From contig NZ_JAUTXR010000180.1 in NCBI RefSeq assembly GCF_030658505.1, positions 248,001 through 312,000 of the forward strand: DNA of 64,000 bases. The letters are read 5' to 3'. Source of the DNA: Stenotrophomonas raiganjensis (SeqCode). Lineage in GTDB: Bacteria > Pseudomonadota > Gammaproteobacteria > Xanthomonadales > Xanthomonadaceae. Each line of letters opens with the position of its first letter. Position 1 is the first letter of the stretch. This document shows, piece after piece, positions 8,489-16,392 of the stretch. The position numbers and the translations under genes were made by a program. The notes under the pieces were generated by a model. It made no database searches. It had not been told where the DNA came from and saw only the letters and a program-made list of their open reading frames with translations.

Positions 8489-9856
8489 ATGAGCGAGATC
8501 ACTGGTTTCACCACCGACGCCGCCGCGGCGCTGCCGCTGTACGTGCTGGACCGCGAGCAGTTCACCGCCTGGAAGGACGGGCAGCCGGCCGCGACCCAGG
8601 CCTGGCTGGCCTCGCAGGGTTTCACCGCCGGCGCCTTCACCACGGCGCTGCTGCCCGGTGCCGATGGCCTGGCCGGCGCGGTGATCGGTGTGGGTGATCG
8701 CGCCGATGCCTACAGCTACTCGCATGCGCCGCACGCCCTGCCGGAAGGCAGCGTGTGGCAGCTGGCCAGCGAACTGCCGGCCGCCGAACTGGCGCTGCTG
8801 CAGCTGGGCTGGGGCCTGGGCAGTTACCGCTTCGACCGTTACCGCAAGCGCCACCGTGCACCGGCGCAGCTGGTGGCTGCACCGTCCGGCGAGGTGGCCG
8901 ACCTGATTGCCGCCAGCCTGCGCGTGCGTGACTGGGTCAACACCCCGACCGAAGACATGGGCCCGCAGCAGCTGGAAGACGCCGCGCGCGCCCTGGCCGA
9001 TGCGCACGGCGCGCAGGTCGAGGCGATCACCGGCGACGAACTGCTGAAGCAGAACTTCCCGGCCATCCACGCCGTGGGGCGTGCCTCGCACCGCGCGCCG
9101 CGCCTGGTGGTGCTGCGCTGGGGCAAGGACGCCGATCCGGCGCTGGTGCTGGTCGGCAAGGGCGTCTGCTTCGATACCGGCGGCCTGGACATCAAGCCGG
9201 CCGACGGCATGCGCAACATGAAGAAGGACATGGGCGGCGCGGCACACGCACTGGCCCTGGCTGGCCTGGTAATGGCACGCGGCTTGCCGGTGCGCTTGAC
9301 CCTGCTGGTGCCGGCGGTCGAAAACGCGATCGGTCCGGATGCATTCCGTCCGGGCGAAGTCATCGCCACCCGCAAGGGCCTGAGCGTGGAGATCGACAAC
9401 ACCGACGCCGAAGGCCGCGTGATCCTGTGCGACGCACTGACCTTCGCCGGTGAACAGAAGCCGGACCTGGTGCTGGACTTCGCCACCCTCACCGGTGCCG
9501 CACGCATCGCGCTGGGCCCGGATCTGCCGGCACTCTTCAGCAACGACGACACGGTGGCGCAGCAGTGGCTGCAGGCGGGCGACGCAACCCGCGACCCGGT
9601 CTGGCGCATGCCACTGTGGCGCCCCTACCTGCGCTATCTGAGCAGCGGCATCGCCGATCTGGCCAACGCCGGTTCGCGCATGGCCGGCTCGGTCACCGCC
9701 GCGCTGTACCTGGAACGCTTCCTGGAAGATGGCCAGCGCTGGGCGCACCTGGACGTGTACGCCTGGAACGACGGCGAACGCCCGGGCCGTCCGGCCGGTG
9801 GCGAAGCGCTGGCGCTGCGTTCGGCGTGGGCGATGCTGAAACAGCGTTACAGCTGA
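8489..9856 (+). CDS. M17 leucyl aminopeptidase family protein
   Basis: The 455-residue protein has the two-metal active site of M17 leucyl aminopeptidases: KGVCFDTGGLDIKP (Lys and Asp ligands), MKKDMGGAAHAL (catalytic Lys and Asp), and the signature NTDAEGRVILCDAL. It is shorter than PepA (about 500 residues), with a reduced N-terminal domain, as in other xanthomonad M17 paralogues. It should remove N-terminal residues from peptides in the cytosol. It begins four bases after the HAD gene stop and is probably co-transcribed with it. Confidence 0.9.
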   Translation: MSEITGFTTDAAAALPLYVLDREQFTAWKDGQPAATQAWLASQGFTAGAFTTALLPGADGLAGAVIGVGDRADAYSYSHAPHALPEGSVWQLASELPAAELALLQLGWGLGSYRFDRYRKRHRAPAQLVAAPSGEVADLIAASLRVRDWVNTPTEDMGPQQLEDAARALADAHGAQVEAITGDELLKQNFPAIHAVGRASHRAPRLVVLRWGKDADPALVLVGKGVCFDTGGLDIKPADGMRNMKKDMGGAAHALALAGLVMARGLPVRLTLLVPAVENAIGPDAFRPGEVIATRKGLSVEIDNTDAEGRVILCDALTFAGEQKPDLVLDFATLTGAARIALGPDLPALFSNDDTVAQQWLQAGDATRDPVWRMPLWRPYLRYLSSGIADLANAGSRMAGSVTAALYLERFLEDGQRWAHLDVYAWNDGERPGRPAGGEALALRSAWAMLKQRYS

Positions 9857-9946
9857 CCGGGTGGGTACCGACCGTTGGTTGGCACGCCGTCCCCGGCAAA
9901 TCTGACGAAAAATTGAATTTCGGCCCTGGCCGGGTTCTGCGAGGAT

Positions 9947-9967
9947 GTGTGGGTCGACCACCCACAC
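9947..9967. repeat. small palindrome before the peroxidase operon
   Basis: An 8-bp inverted repeat (GTGTGGGT / ACCCACAC) with a 5-nt spacer lies 25 bp upstream of the catalase-like gene. It could be an operator or an RNA hairpin. No regulator was matched to it. Confidence 0.4.
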
Positions 9968-9992
9968 GCTCCGTGAAGGCAGGACTCCGACC

Positions 9993-11096
9993 ATGTCGCT
10001 CTTCGGCTACACCCGTGCCGGCCAGACGCCGGGCGCACCGCGCAAGCATTCCCCCCTGCTCTGGATCGCGCTGATCGCGCTCATCCTGGGTACGGTCGTG
10101 CTGGCATTCGCCTGGCTGGCCGGCTGGATTGGCGGCCGCCTGACCGCACAGCGCTTCACCGACACCATCGAAGCCACCGGCCCGGCCCACCCCGGGTTCC
10201 GCCGTGCACACAGCAAGGGCGTGTGTGTGAGCGGTTGGTTCGAACCCAGTGCGCAGGCGCCCACCCTGTCCAGTGCCCGGGTGTTCTCGCAGCGCCGTGT
10301 GCCGGTGATGGGCCGCCTGTCGATCGGTGGCGGCGACCCCTACGGTGCCGACAACACCGCACGCGTGCGCAGCCTGGCGGTGCAGATGGTCAGCGATGAT
10401 GGCCAGGAATGGCGCATGGCGATGAACAGCTTCCCGTTCTTCGCAGTGCCCACGGCCGAGGCGTTCTACGAGCAGACGCGTGCCTCCATTCCCGACCCGG
10501 CCACCGGCAAGCCGGACCCGCAGAAGATGGCGGCAGTGCTGGCGAAATACCCCAGTGCGCAGGCATTCCAGCAGTGGGCGAAGACGGCACCGTGGACCAG
10601 CAGTTGGGCCGACACTACCTTCAACAGCGTCAACAGTTTCTGGTTCACCAATGCGCAGGGCCAGAAGCGCGCGGTGCGCTGGCGCTGGCAGCCTCAGGCG
10701 CCGGTGGTGGAGATGGATGCGGAAACCCGCAAGCAGGCCAGCGTCGATTTCCTCAGCCAGGAACTGCAGCAGCGCCTGGCCAGCGGCCCGGTGCGCTGGA
10801 ACCTGGTCGTCAGCACCGCCGAACCCGACGATGCCATCGATGATCCGTCGATGCCGTGGCCCGAGTCGCGCGACCAGGTGGTGGCCGGCGTACTCAGCCT
10901 GGACCGCATGCAGTCGCAGGAAGAAGGCGCCTGCGGCCAGATCAATTTCGATCCGTTGATCCTGCCCAGCGGTGTACGCGGCAGTGACGATCCGATCCTG
11001 GCCGCCCGCTCAGCGGTGTATTCGCAGTCCTTCAACCGCCGCGAACGCGAGCGCGCCAGCGGCAACGTCGAGCCACCGAAGGAGGCCGCACGATGA
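9993..11096 (+). CDS. catalase-like (SrpA-type) periplasmic heme peroxidase
   Basis: The 367-residue protein has an N-terminal membrane anchor (SPLLWIALIALILGTVVLAF, residues about 20-40). A minimal catalase domain follows: RRAHSKGVCVSGWF carries the distal His, and SFNRRERER closes the domain. Catalase-related peroxidases of this length (SrpA/KatA-like) act as heme peroxidases rather than full catalases. The stop overlaps the start of a cytochrome b561 gene by ATGA, the common pairing in which the cytochrome supplies electrons. The start is MSLFGYTR; an upstream extension lacks a ribosome binding site. Confidence 0.85.
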   Translation: MSLFGYTRAGQTPGAPRKHSPLLWIALIALILGTVVLAFAWLAGWIGGRLTAQRFTDTIEATGPAHPGFRRAHSKGVCVSGWFEPSAQAPTLSSARVFSQRRVPVMGRLSIGGGDPYGADNTARVRSLAVQMVSDDGQEWRMAMNSFPFFAVPTAEAFYEQTRASIPDPATGKPDPQKMAAVLAKYPSAQAFQQWAKTAPWTSSWADTTFNSVNSFWFTNAQGQKRAVRWRWQPQAPVVEMDAETRKQASVDFLSQELQQRLASGPVRWNLVVSTAEPDDAIDDPSMPWPESRDQVVAGVLSLDRMQSQEEGACGQINFDPLILPSGVRGSDDPILAARSAVYSQSFNRRERERASGNVEPPKEAAR

Positions 11097-11629
11097 GCAC
11101 CGGCAACGGCCATTTCAACCTGCTGGCGCGGGTGCTGCACTGGTCCATGGCGCTGATGATCGTCGCCATGCTGTTCATCGGCGTGACCATGGTCGCCTCG
11201 CTGCACCTGCGTCCGGTGCTGATCGACCTGCACCGCCCACTGGGCATCGCGATCCTGCTGCTGGTGCTGCTGCGCCTGTACAACCGGCTGCGCCATCGCC
11301 CACCGGCGCTGCCTGCCGACCTGCCGGTCTGGCAGGGGGTGGCGGCCAAGGCCTCGCACTGGATGCTGTACGCGCTGATGCTGGCGATGCCGTTGATCGG
11401 CTGGGCGATGCTGTCGGCCGGCGGTTATCCGATCGTGCTGTGGGGTAGCCTGCACCTGCCGCCGATCGTGCCGCACACCCCGGCGCTGTATGCCGCGTTG
11501 CGTAACGCGCACAGCCTGCTGGCCTATGTGTTGTTCGCCACGGTGCTGATGCACGTCGGTGCGGCGCTGTTCCACTTGTGGGTGCGCCGTGATGGGGTGT
11601 TCCAGGCGATGGCGCGCGGGAAGGATTGA
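11093..11629 (+). CDS. cytochrome b561 family protein
   Basis: The 178-residue four-helix membrane protein has histidines placed as in di-heme cytochrome b561: LLARVLHWSM (helix 1), LHRPLGIAILLL (helix 2), KASHWMLYALM (helix 3) and RNAHSLLAYVLF (helix 4). Family members shuttle electrons from quinol to periplasmic partners. Overlap with the catalase-like peroxidase gene strongly suggests it is that enzyme's electron donor. It is followed by a large palindromic repeat. Confidence 0.88.
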   Translation: MSTGNGHFNLLARVLHWSMALMIVAMLFIGVTMVASLHLRPVLIDLHRPLGIAILLLVLLRLYNRLRHRPPALPADLPVWQGVAAKASHWMLYALMLAMPLIGWAMLSAGGYPIVLWGSLHLPPIVPHTPALYAALRNAHSLLAYVLFATVLMHVGAALFHLWVRRDGVFQAMARGKD

Positions 11630-11644
11630 TCGGGTTCGCCGGGC

Positions 11645-12173
11645 GTTCCCGGTGATGTCATTTCCGCGACCGCGGGTGGGTGTCACTTTCTTTGCTCGTG
11701 CAAAGAAAGTAACCAAAGAAACACGCCGCCAGATCGCGAGCCGGTGCTGCGCACCGGTGCCCTGCGCTTCTCGGCGAATCAGGGGACGGCGCCGAACTCG
11801 CTGCGCTCAGACATCGGCGCCTCTACGCCCCTGATTCCCCTGCGATGCTCGGCTCGCTGAAAGGCGGACCCGACGTCAAAGGCAAAAGCTGCACCCCGTA
11901 GATCCACGCCGCGCGTGAATGCTCTTGTTGTTGATCTTGCCCTTCAAGTCCGCCTTGAGCGAGCCGAGCACCGCAGGTCCGGCGAGGGCGAAGAGGTGCG
12001 GGTGTCTGAGCGCAGCGAGTTCCCGCGCCGTCCCTCGACGGACCGAGGAGCGCAGGGCACCGGCGTGCGAAGCACGCCGGCTCGCGACCGGCGGAGCGTT
12101 TCTTTGGTTACTTTCTTTGCGCGCAAAGAAAGTGACACCCCTCCGCGGTCGCGGAAATGACATCACCGGGAAC
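11645..12173. repeat. 529-bp imperfect palindrome (inverted-arm element)
   Basis: The whole gap between two convergent genes is one inverted repeat. Left arm 11645-11889 and right arm 11933-12173 are reverse-complement copies of each other over about 245 bp, with scattered mismatches and short indels. The arms share the outer end TTCCCGGTGATGTCATTTCC, a nested perfect palindrome (ACTTTCTTTGC / GCAAAGAAAGT at 11685-11710 and 12110-12133), and the inner segment GCTCGGCTCGCT. The roughly 43-bp centre (11890-11932) contains a GTAG-headed palindrome of SMAG type at 11898-11921. Small reading frames inside the arms are arginine/lysine-rich by-products. It carries no transposase. The size and symmetry suggest a non-autonomous dispersed element or a bidirectional terminator. 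Confidence 0.75.
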
Positions 12174-12185
12174 AGCAGGACGCCC

Positions 12186-12788
12186 CTACAACCACCCCTT
12201 CTGCCGCGCCAGTCGGTACGCCTCGATCCGGTTGGCCACGCCCAGCTTGCCGATGCACTCGGACAGATAATTGCGCACCGTGCCGTGCGACAGCCCCAGC
12301 TGTTCGGCGATCTCGCTGGCGGTGCGGCCCTCGCCCGCCAGCCGCAGCACGCGGCGCTCACGGTCGGTCAGCGGGTCGGCCTGCGACCATGCGTCCAGTG
12401 CCAGCTGCGGGTCGATCGCGCGGATGCCCTGCTTCACCTTGCGCAATGCCTCGGCCAGGTTCTCGGCGGGTGCGTCCTTCAGCAGGTAGCCCAGCACACC
12501 CGCTTCCAGCGCGCGGCGCAGGAAACCGGCACGGGCGAAGGTGGTCACGATCACCACCTTGATCGGCAATTCGTGGCGAGCGATGCGCTGGGCCAGTTCC
12601 AGCCCGGACAGGCCGGGCATTTCGATGTCAGTGACCAGGATGTCCGGCTGCAGCTGCTGCAGCATGCGCCACGCGGCCTCGCCGTCGGCAGCGCTGCCCA
12701 GCACCTCGATGTCCGGCTCCAGGCCCAGCAGCGCCGACAATGCACCGCGCACCATCGCCTGGTCTTCGGCCAGCAGGATGCGGATCAT
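12186..12788 (-). CDS. DesR-like NarL/LuxR-family response regulator
   Basis: The 200-residue protein has a receiver domain (phospho-acceptor Asp54 in VTDIEMPG, acidic pair E8/D9, Lys in LLKDAP) and a C-terminal LuxR-type helix-turn-helix (LTDRERRVLRLAGEGRTASE, about residues 138-200). Its start overlaps the stop of the sensor kinase by 4 bp. This pairing matches DesK/DesR, which sense membrane state in Bacillus. Here the likely target is the divergent ABC exporter, given a compound palindrome in the shared promoter region. Confidence 0.88.
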   Translation of the reverse strand: MIRILLAEDQAMVRGALSALLGLEPDIEVLGSAADGEAAWRMLQQLQPDILVTDIEMPGLSGLELAQRIARHELPIKVVIVTTFARAGFLRRALEAGVLGYLLKDAPAENLAEALRKVKQGIRAIDPQLALDAWSQADPLTDRERRVLRLAGEGRTASEIAEQLGLSHGTVRNYLSECIGKLGVANRIEAYRLARQKGWL

Positions 12789-14008
12789 GCGGCACCATCC
12801 TGCGCCAGCAGCGGCGCCGTTCCCGGCGGCAACGGCGTGGTCGCGGCGGCCAACGGCACGCGTACGGTCAATACCGTGCCCTCACCCCTTGCGGACTGCA
12901 CCTGCAGGCTTCCAGCCAGGGCCGCTACGCGTTCGCGCATGCCGCACAATCCATTGCCTTCGGCCTGCACGCCACCACGACCATCGTCGCGGATCTGCAT
13001 CGCCAGCATGCGCCCCTCCTGCATGAATTCGACCCGTGCCTGTGTCGCCTGTGCATGGCGCACGATATTGGTCGCGGCCTCGCGCAGCACCAGCGCCAGC
13101 CCGCGTTCGACATCCACCGGCATCGCCGGTGGTGGTGCGTATTGAAGGTGTACCTGCTGGCACTCCAGCAGCAACCGCGCCGACGCCAGCTCGCCGGCCA
13201 GGTCACTGGCACGGATGCCGGTGACCGCGCTGCGTACCTGCGCCAGCGCTTCGCGCGCAATGTCCTCAGCTTCGCCGATCTCCTGCCGTGCGCGCGCATC
13301 GCCACGGTCGTGCAGCTTGCGGGCCAACTCCAGTTTCAACGTGATCAGCGACAGGGTGTGGCCGAGCAGGTCATGCAGGTCACGACCGATGCGCTCGCGC
13401 TCGGCGGTGGCCGCCAGCCGCCGCACCTCGTCCTGCGAAAGCTGCAGTGCAGCGTCCTTGTCCTTGTTCACCGCTTCCACGTTCACCACCATGCCGATGA
13501 TGAACGATACGGCCGGGATCCAGACCAGGCTCTGCCAGGGGTAATGCGCCAGCATGGCCGCTGTGCAGAACACCGCATTCAACCCGGCCAACTGCAGCAG
13601 ATACAACCACCAGCTGCCCCGCCCGCAGACGCGCAGCATCACGCAACCGAAAATGAAGTAGCTGATGCCCGACGGATACCAGGGCACCAGCACGGTGGCC
13701 AGCGCCACCATCGCCAACGCGTAGCGCGGTGCGTGGTGGCGCGGCGACAACAGCAGGCGCGCATACAGCAGCAGGAACAGCGGGTAGCTGGCCAGGGTCA
13801 GCACCACCCAGCGCAGGGTGAAGCCGCCGCTGAACACCGGCGTCATGAACACCCAGATCGTCCACAGCAGGTGGATGGCATCGGCCCAGGCCGGTTTGCC
13901 ACGGCGCAGGTTGTCGGCCACCGCCGAATCCGGCGCAGGGCGCAGCAGGGAGGCAAGCCAGCTCGGTGGCACGGGAGGTTCCAGGCGGGGGCGATCGCCG
14001 CCGATCAT
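12785..14008 (-). CDS. DesK-like sensor histidine kinase
   Basis: The 407-residue protein has about five transmembrane helices in residues 45-190, then a HisKA_3 dimerisation segment with the phospho-acceptor His in ERIGRDLHDLLGH (near residue 212). A HATPase_c domain with REAATNIVRHAQA (N box), IRDDGRG and GNGLCGMRERV ends the protein. This architecture is that of DesK/LiaS-like NarL-type kinases, which detect membrane perturbation. It is transcribed together with its regulator and divergently from a MacA/MacB-like exporter, which suggests envelope or antimicrobial stress control. Confidence 0.88.
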   Translation of the reverse strand: MIGGDRPRLEPPVPPSWLASLLRPAPDSAVADNLRRGKPAWADAIHLLWTIWVFMTPVFSGGFTLRWVVLTLASYPLFLLLYARLLLSPRHHAPRYALAMVALATVLVPWYPSGISYFIFGCVMLRVCGRGSWWLYLLQLAGLNAVFCTAAMLAHYPWQSLVWIPAVSFIIGMVVNVEAVNKDKDAALQLSQDEVRRLAATAERERIGRDLHDLLGHTLSLITLKLELARKLHDRGDARARQEIGEAEDIAREALAQVRSAVTGIRASDLAGELASARLLLECQQVHLQYAPPPAMPVDVERGLALVLREAATNIVRHAQATQARVEFMQEGRMLAMQIRDDGRGGVQAEGNGLCGMRERVAALAGSLQVQSARGEGTVLTVRVPLAAATTPLPPGTAPLLAQDGAA

Positions 14009-14338
14009 GCCAGTTCAGCCGGGTGCGCGCAGGGGGCACGCTCGGCCGCCGCGCGGCGCTGGCGCAACGGGGCGCAGATCACGGTACGCTTGGCGGCACC
14101 GTTGCGGAGGGCCAGCGACGGGGTGATCGGATCCATGGGCGGTACCGGTAGCGGGGACGTTGCCATCCTGTGCCGGCGTGGTCACATTTCGCAGTTGCCG
14201 CCGTCAATGTCATCGGATGACAGCTGTCACTGCCGTCATCGCTGTGCCTGCCTTCATGCTGTGCCGCACGCTCCACCGCCGGAACCGCCGCTGTCCGCCC
14301 TTCCGGCCACACCCGCCCGAACGCCTGTGATGGAACGA
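14009..14338. other. shared divergent promoter region of kinase and exporter
   Basis: This 330-bp gap should carry promoters for both the sensor kinase operon and the exporter operon. Besides the compound palindrome at 14208-14229 it shows a few short GC-rich repeats and no coding potential that fits either neighbour. Confidence 0.5.
14208..14229. promoter_or_regulatory. compound palindrome, candidate response-regulator operator
   Basis: Two interlocked perfect palindromes are present: TGTCATCGGATGACA (14208-14222) and TGACAGCTGTCA (14218-14229). They share one half-site, giving three alternating TGTCA half-sites within 22 bp; a further GTCATC follows at about 14235. NarL/LuxR-type regulators bind such inverted pentamers. 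Its place between the two-component operon and the exporter makes it a good candidate DesR-like operator; binding is inferred. Confidence 0.5.
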
Positions 14339-15586
14339 ATGAACGCTTCTGCCGAGCTGTTGAAGGAACTCCGTATCGACCGCAAGTCGCCGCCACCTGC
14401 CTCCGGTGGCAATGGCGGTAGCCGCCGCTGGCTGTGGATCACGATTGGCGTGATTGCCGTCCTGCTGGCCGCCGGCGCCTTCGCGCTGTTCGGTCGCACC
14501 TCGGCCGTGGAGGTGGAAACCGCCCCTGCGGTAGCCATCCAGCAGGGCAGCGCCAGCAGTTCGGTGCTCGATGCCAGCGGCTACGTGGTCGCCCGGCGCA
14601 TGGCCACGGTCTCGGCCAAGATCACCGGCAAGGTGCGCGAGGTGATGATCGAGGAAGGCATGCGGGTGGAGCAGGGCCAGGTCATGGCCACGCTGGACCC
14701 GATCGATGCCGATGCCCAGCGCAGCCTGTATGCCTCGCAGCTGCAGGCGGCGCGCAGCCAGGTCGCCGGTCTGGAAGCACAGCAGAAACAGGCGGCCGCC
14801 GAAGCCAGCCGCCTGCAGGCCCTGGTCGGCCAGCAGCTGGTGTCGCGCTCGCAGTACGACCAGGCCGTGGCCCAGCGCGACAGCCTGCGTGCCCAGCTGG
14901 ACACCGCGCAGCGCAACGTCAAGGTGGCGCACGACCAGCTGGCCATCGCCGACCTCGGCGTGGACAACAACGTGGTGCGCGCGCCGTTCTCCGGCGTCGT
15001 CACCGCCAAGGCAGCGCAGCCGGGCGAAATCGTCTCGCCGCTGTCGGCGGGCGGCGGTTTCACCCGTACCGGCATCGGCACCATCGTCGACATGGATTCG
15101 CTGGAGATCGAAGTCGAGGTCGGCGAGGCCTTCATCGGCCGCGTGCAGCCGAAGATGCCGGTGGAAGCCACGCTCAACGCCTATCCGGAGTGGAAGATTC
15201 CCGGCGAGGTGATCGCCATCATCCCCACCGCCGACCGCGGCAAGGCCACGGTGAAGGTACGCGTGGCGCTGAAGGTGAAGGACCCGCGCATCGTGCCGGA
15301 GATGGGCGTACGGGTCAGCTTCCTGGAGCAGGCGCAGCCGGAAACGGCCGCAAAACCGCAGGGCGTGCGCGTGCCGGCGGGCGCCGTGGTCCAGCGCGAG
15401 GGCGCCTCGGTGGCCTTCGTGCTGGGCGACCAGAACCGCGTGCAGCAGCGCACGGTCGAGGCCGGCCAGGCGATGGGCAAGGACCGCCAGATCCTCAAGG
15501 GCGTCAGCGCGGGTGAGTCGGTGGTGGTGAACCCGCCGGACACCCTGCGTGATGGCACCAAGGTGCAACAGAAACAAGCGCAGTAA
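14339..15586 (+). CDS. MacA/HlyD-like periplasmic adaptor of an ABC exporter
   Basis: The 415-residue protein has an N-terminal membrane anchor (WLWITIGVIAVLLAAGAFAL, about residues 29-48). Two biotinyl-lipoyl half-motifs (VSAKITGKVREVMIEEGMRV and VRAPFSGVVTAKAAQPGE) flank a coiled-coil hairpin (about residues 130-205), and beta-barrel and membrane-proximal domains follow. This is the membrane-fusion protein that links an inner-membrane transporter to an outer-membrane channel. It is first in an operon with one ATPase and two FtsX-like permeases. An ATG nine bases upstream (14330) is possible; no outer-membrane channel gene lies nearby. Confidence 0.88.
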   Translation: MNASAELLKELRIDRKSPPPASGGNGGSRRWLWITIGVIAVLLAAGAFALFGRTSAVEVETAPAVAIQQGSASSSVLDASGYVVARRMATVSAKITGKVREVMIEEGMRVEQGQVMATLDPIDADAQRSLYASQLQAARSQVAGLEAQQKQAAAEASRLQALVGQQLVSRSQYDQAVAQRDSLRAQLDTAQRNVKVAHDQLAIADLGVDNNVVRAPFSGVVTAKAAQPGEIVSPLSAGGGFTRTGIGTIVDMDSLEIEVEVGEAFIGRVQPKMPVEATLNAYPEWKIPGEVIAIIPTADRGKATVKVRVALKVKDPRIVPEMGVRVSFLEQAQPETAAKPQGVRVPAGAVVQREGASVAFVLGDQNRVQQRTVEAGQAMGKDRQILKGVSAGESVVVNPPDTLRDGTKVQQKQAQ

Positions 15587-15688
15587 CGGCTTGGCGCCCA
15601 CGAGCGCCGCCTGCAGCACCGCTCGACGCACGCCTGCGGCCCCCGCCGTGGCGCTTCCCCGTTTCCCGCCTTCCGTGGAGAACTACCC

Positions 15689-16378
15689 ATGTCGACCCTG
15701 GTTTCACTGCGCAACATCGCCAAGACCTACCAGCGTGGCCCCGAGAAAGTGCAGGTGCTGCACGGCATCGACCTGGACATCGCCAGCGGCGACTTCGTCG
15801 CGCTGATGGGCCCGTCCGGCTCGGGCAAGACCACCCTGCTCAACCTGATCGGTGGCCTGGACAATCCCAGCGGCGGCGAGATCAGCATCGAAGGCGAACG
15901 CATCGACCAGATGAGTGGTGGCCAGCTGTCGACCTGGCGCAGCCACCATGTCGGCTTCGTGTTCCAGTTCTACAACCTGATGCCGATGCTGACCGCGCAG
16001 AAGAACGTGGAACTGCCGCTGCTGCTGACCCACCTCAACGCCGCGCAGCGTCGCCGCAACGCCGAGATCGCGTTGACCCTGGTCGGCCTGGCCGACCGCC
16101 GCAACCACCGGCCGAATGAACTGTCCGGCGGCCAGCAGCAGCGCGTGGCGATTGCCCGCGCGATCGTCTCCGATCCGACCTTCCTGATCTGCGACGAACC
16201 GACCGGCGACCTTGACCGCCAATCGGCCGAGGAAATCCTCGGCCTGTTGCAGCAGCTCAACCGCGAGCACGGCAAGACCATCATCATGGTCACCCATGAC
16301 CCGAAGGCCGCCGAGTACGCCACGCATACGGTGCACCTGGACAAGGGCGAGCTGGCCGACGCGCCGCTGGCCCACTGA
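15689..16378 (+). CDS. ABC transporter ATP-binding protein (MacB/LolD type)
   Basis: The 229-residue ATPase shows Walker A GPSGSGKTT, the Q-loop FQFYNLMP, signature LSGGQQQRVAIARA, Walker B FLICDEPTGDLD and the H-loop VTHD. The PTGDLD form and length place it in the MacB/LolD/FtsE group, which drives mechanotransmission-type exporters or lipoprotein release. It sits between the adaptor and the two permease genes, about 100 bp after the adaptor and 14 bp before the first permease. Confidence 0.92.
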   Translation: MSTLVSLRNIAKTYQRGPEKVQVLHGIDLDIASGDFVALMGPSGSGKTTLLNLIGGLDNPSGGEISIEGERIDQMSGGQLSTWRSHHVGFVFQFYNLMPMLTAQKNVELPLLLTHLNAAQRRRNAEIALTLVGLADRRNHRPNELSGGQQQRVAIARAIVSDPTFLICDEPTGDLDRQSAEEILGLLQQLNREHGKTIIMVTHDPKAAEYATHTVHLDKGELADAPLAH

Positions 16379-16392
16379 CGGAGGCCACGGCG

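Noticed and set aside
7676..9994. A 772-codon open frame on the minus strand opposite the HAD and M17 genes.
   Set aside because: It is antisense to two well-supported enzymes, is Arg/Gln/His-rich, and matches no family; typical of high-GC shadow frames.
11944..12138. Small minus-strand frame within the right palindrome arm, of a sort often annotated as hypothetical in related genomes.
   Set aside because: It is made of the repeat itself, with no ribosome binding site. The sequence is explained by the inverted repeat.
11919..13145. A 408-codon plus-strand frame running through the palindromic element into the kinase.
   Set aside because: Composition is shadow-like and it is antisense to two clear genes.
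12740..14338. Long plus-strand extension of the MacA-like frame through the sensor kinase region.
   Set aside because: It is antisense to the DesKR genes. The adaptor's own membrane anchor and start lie at 14339.
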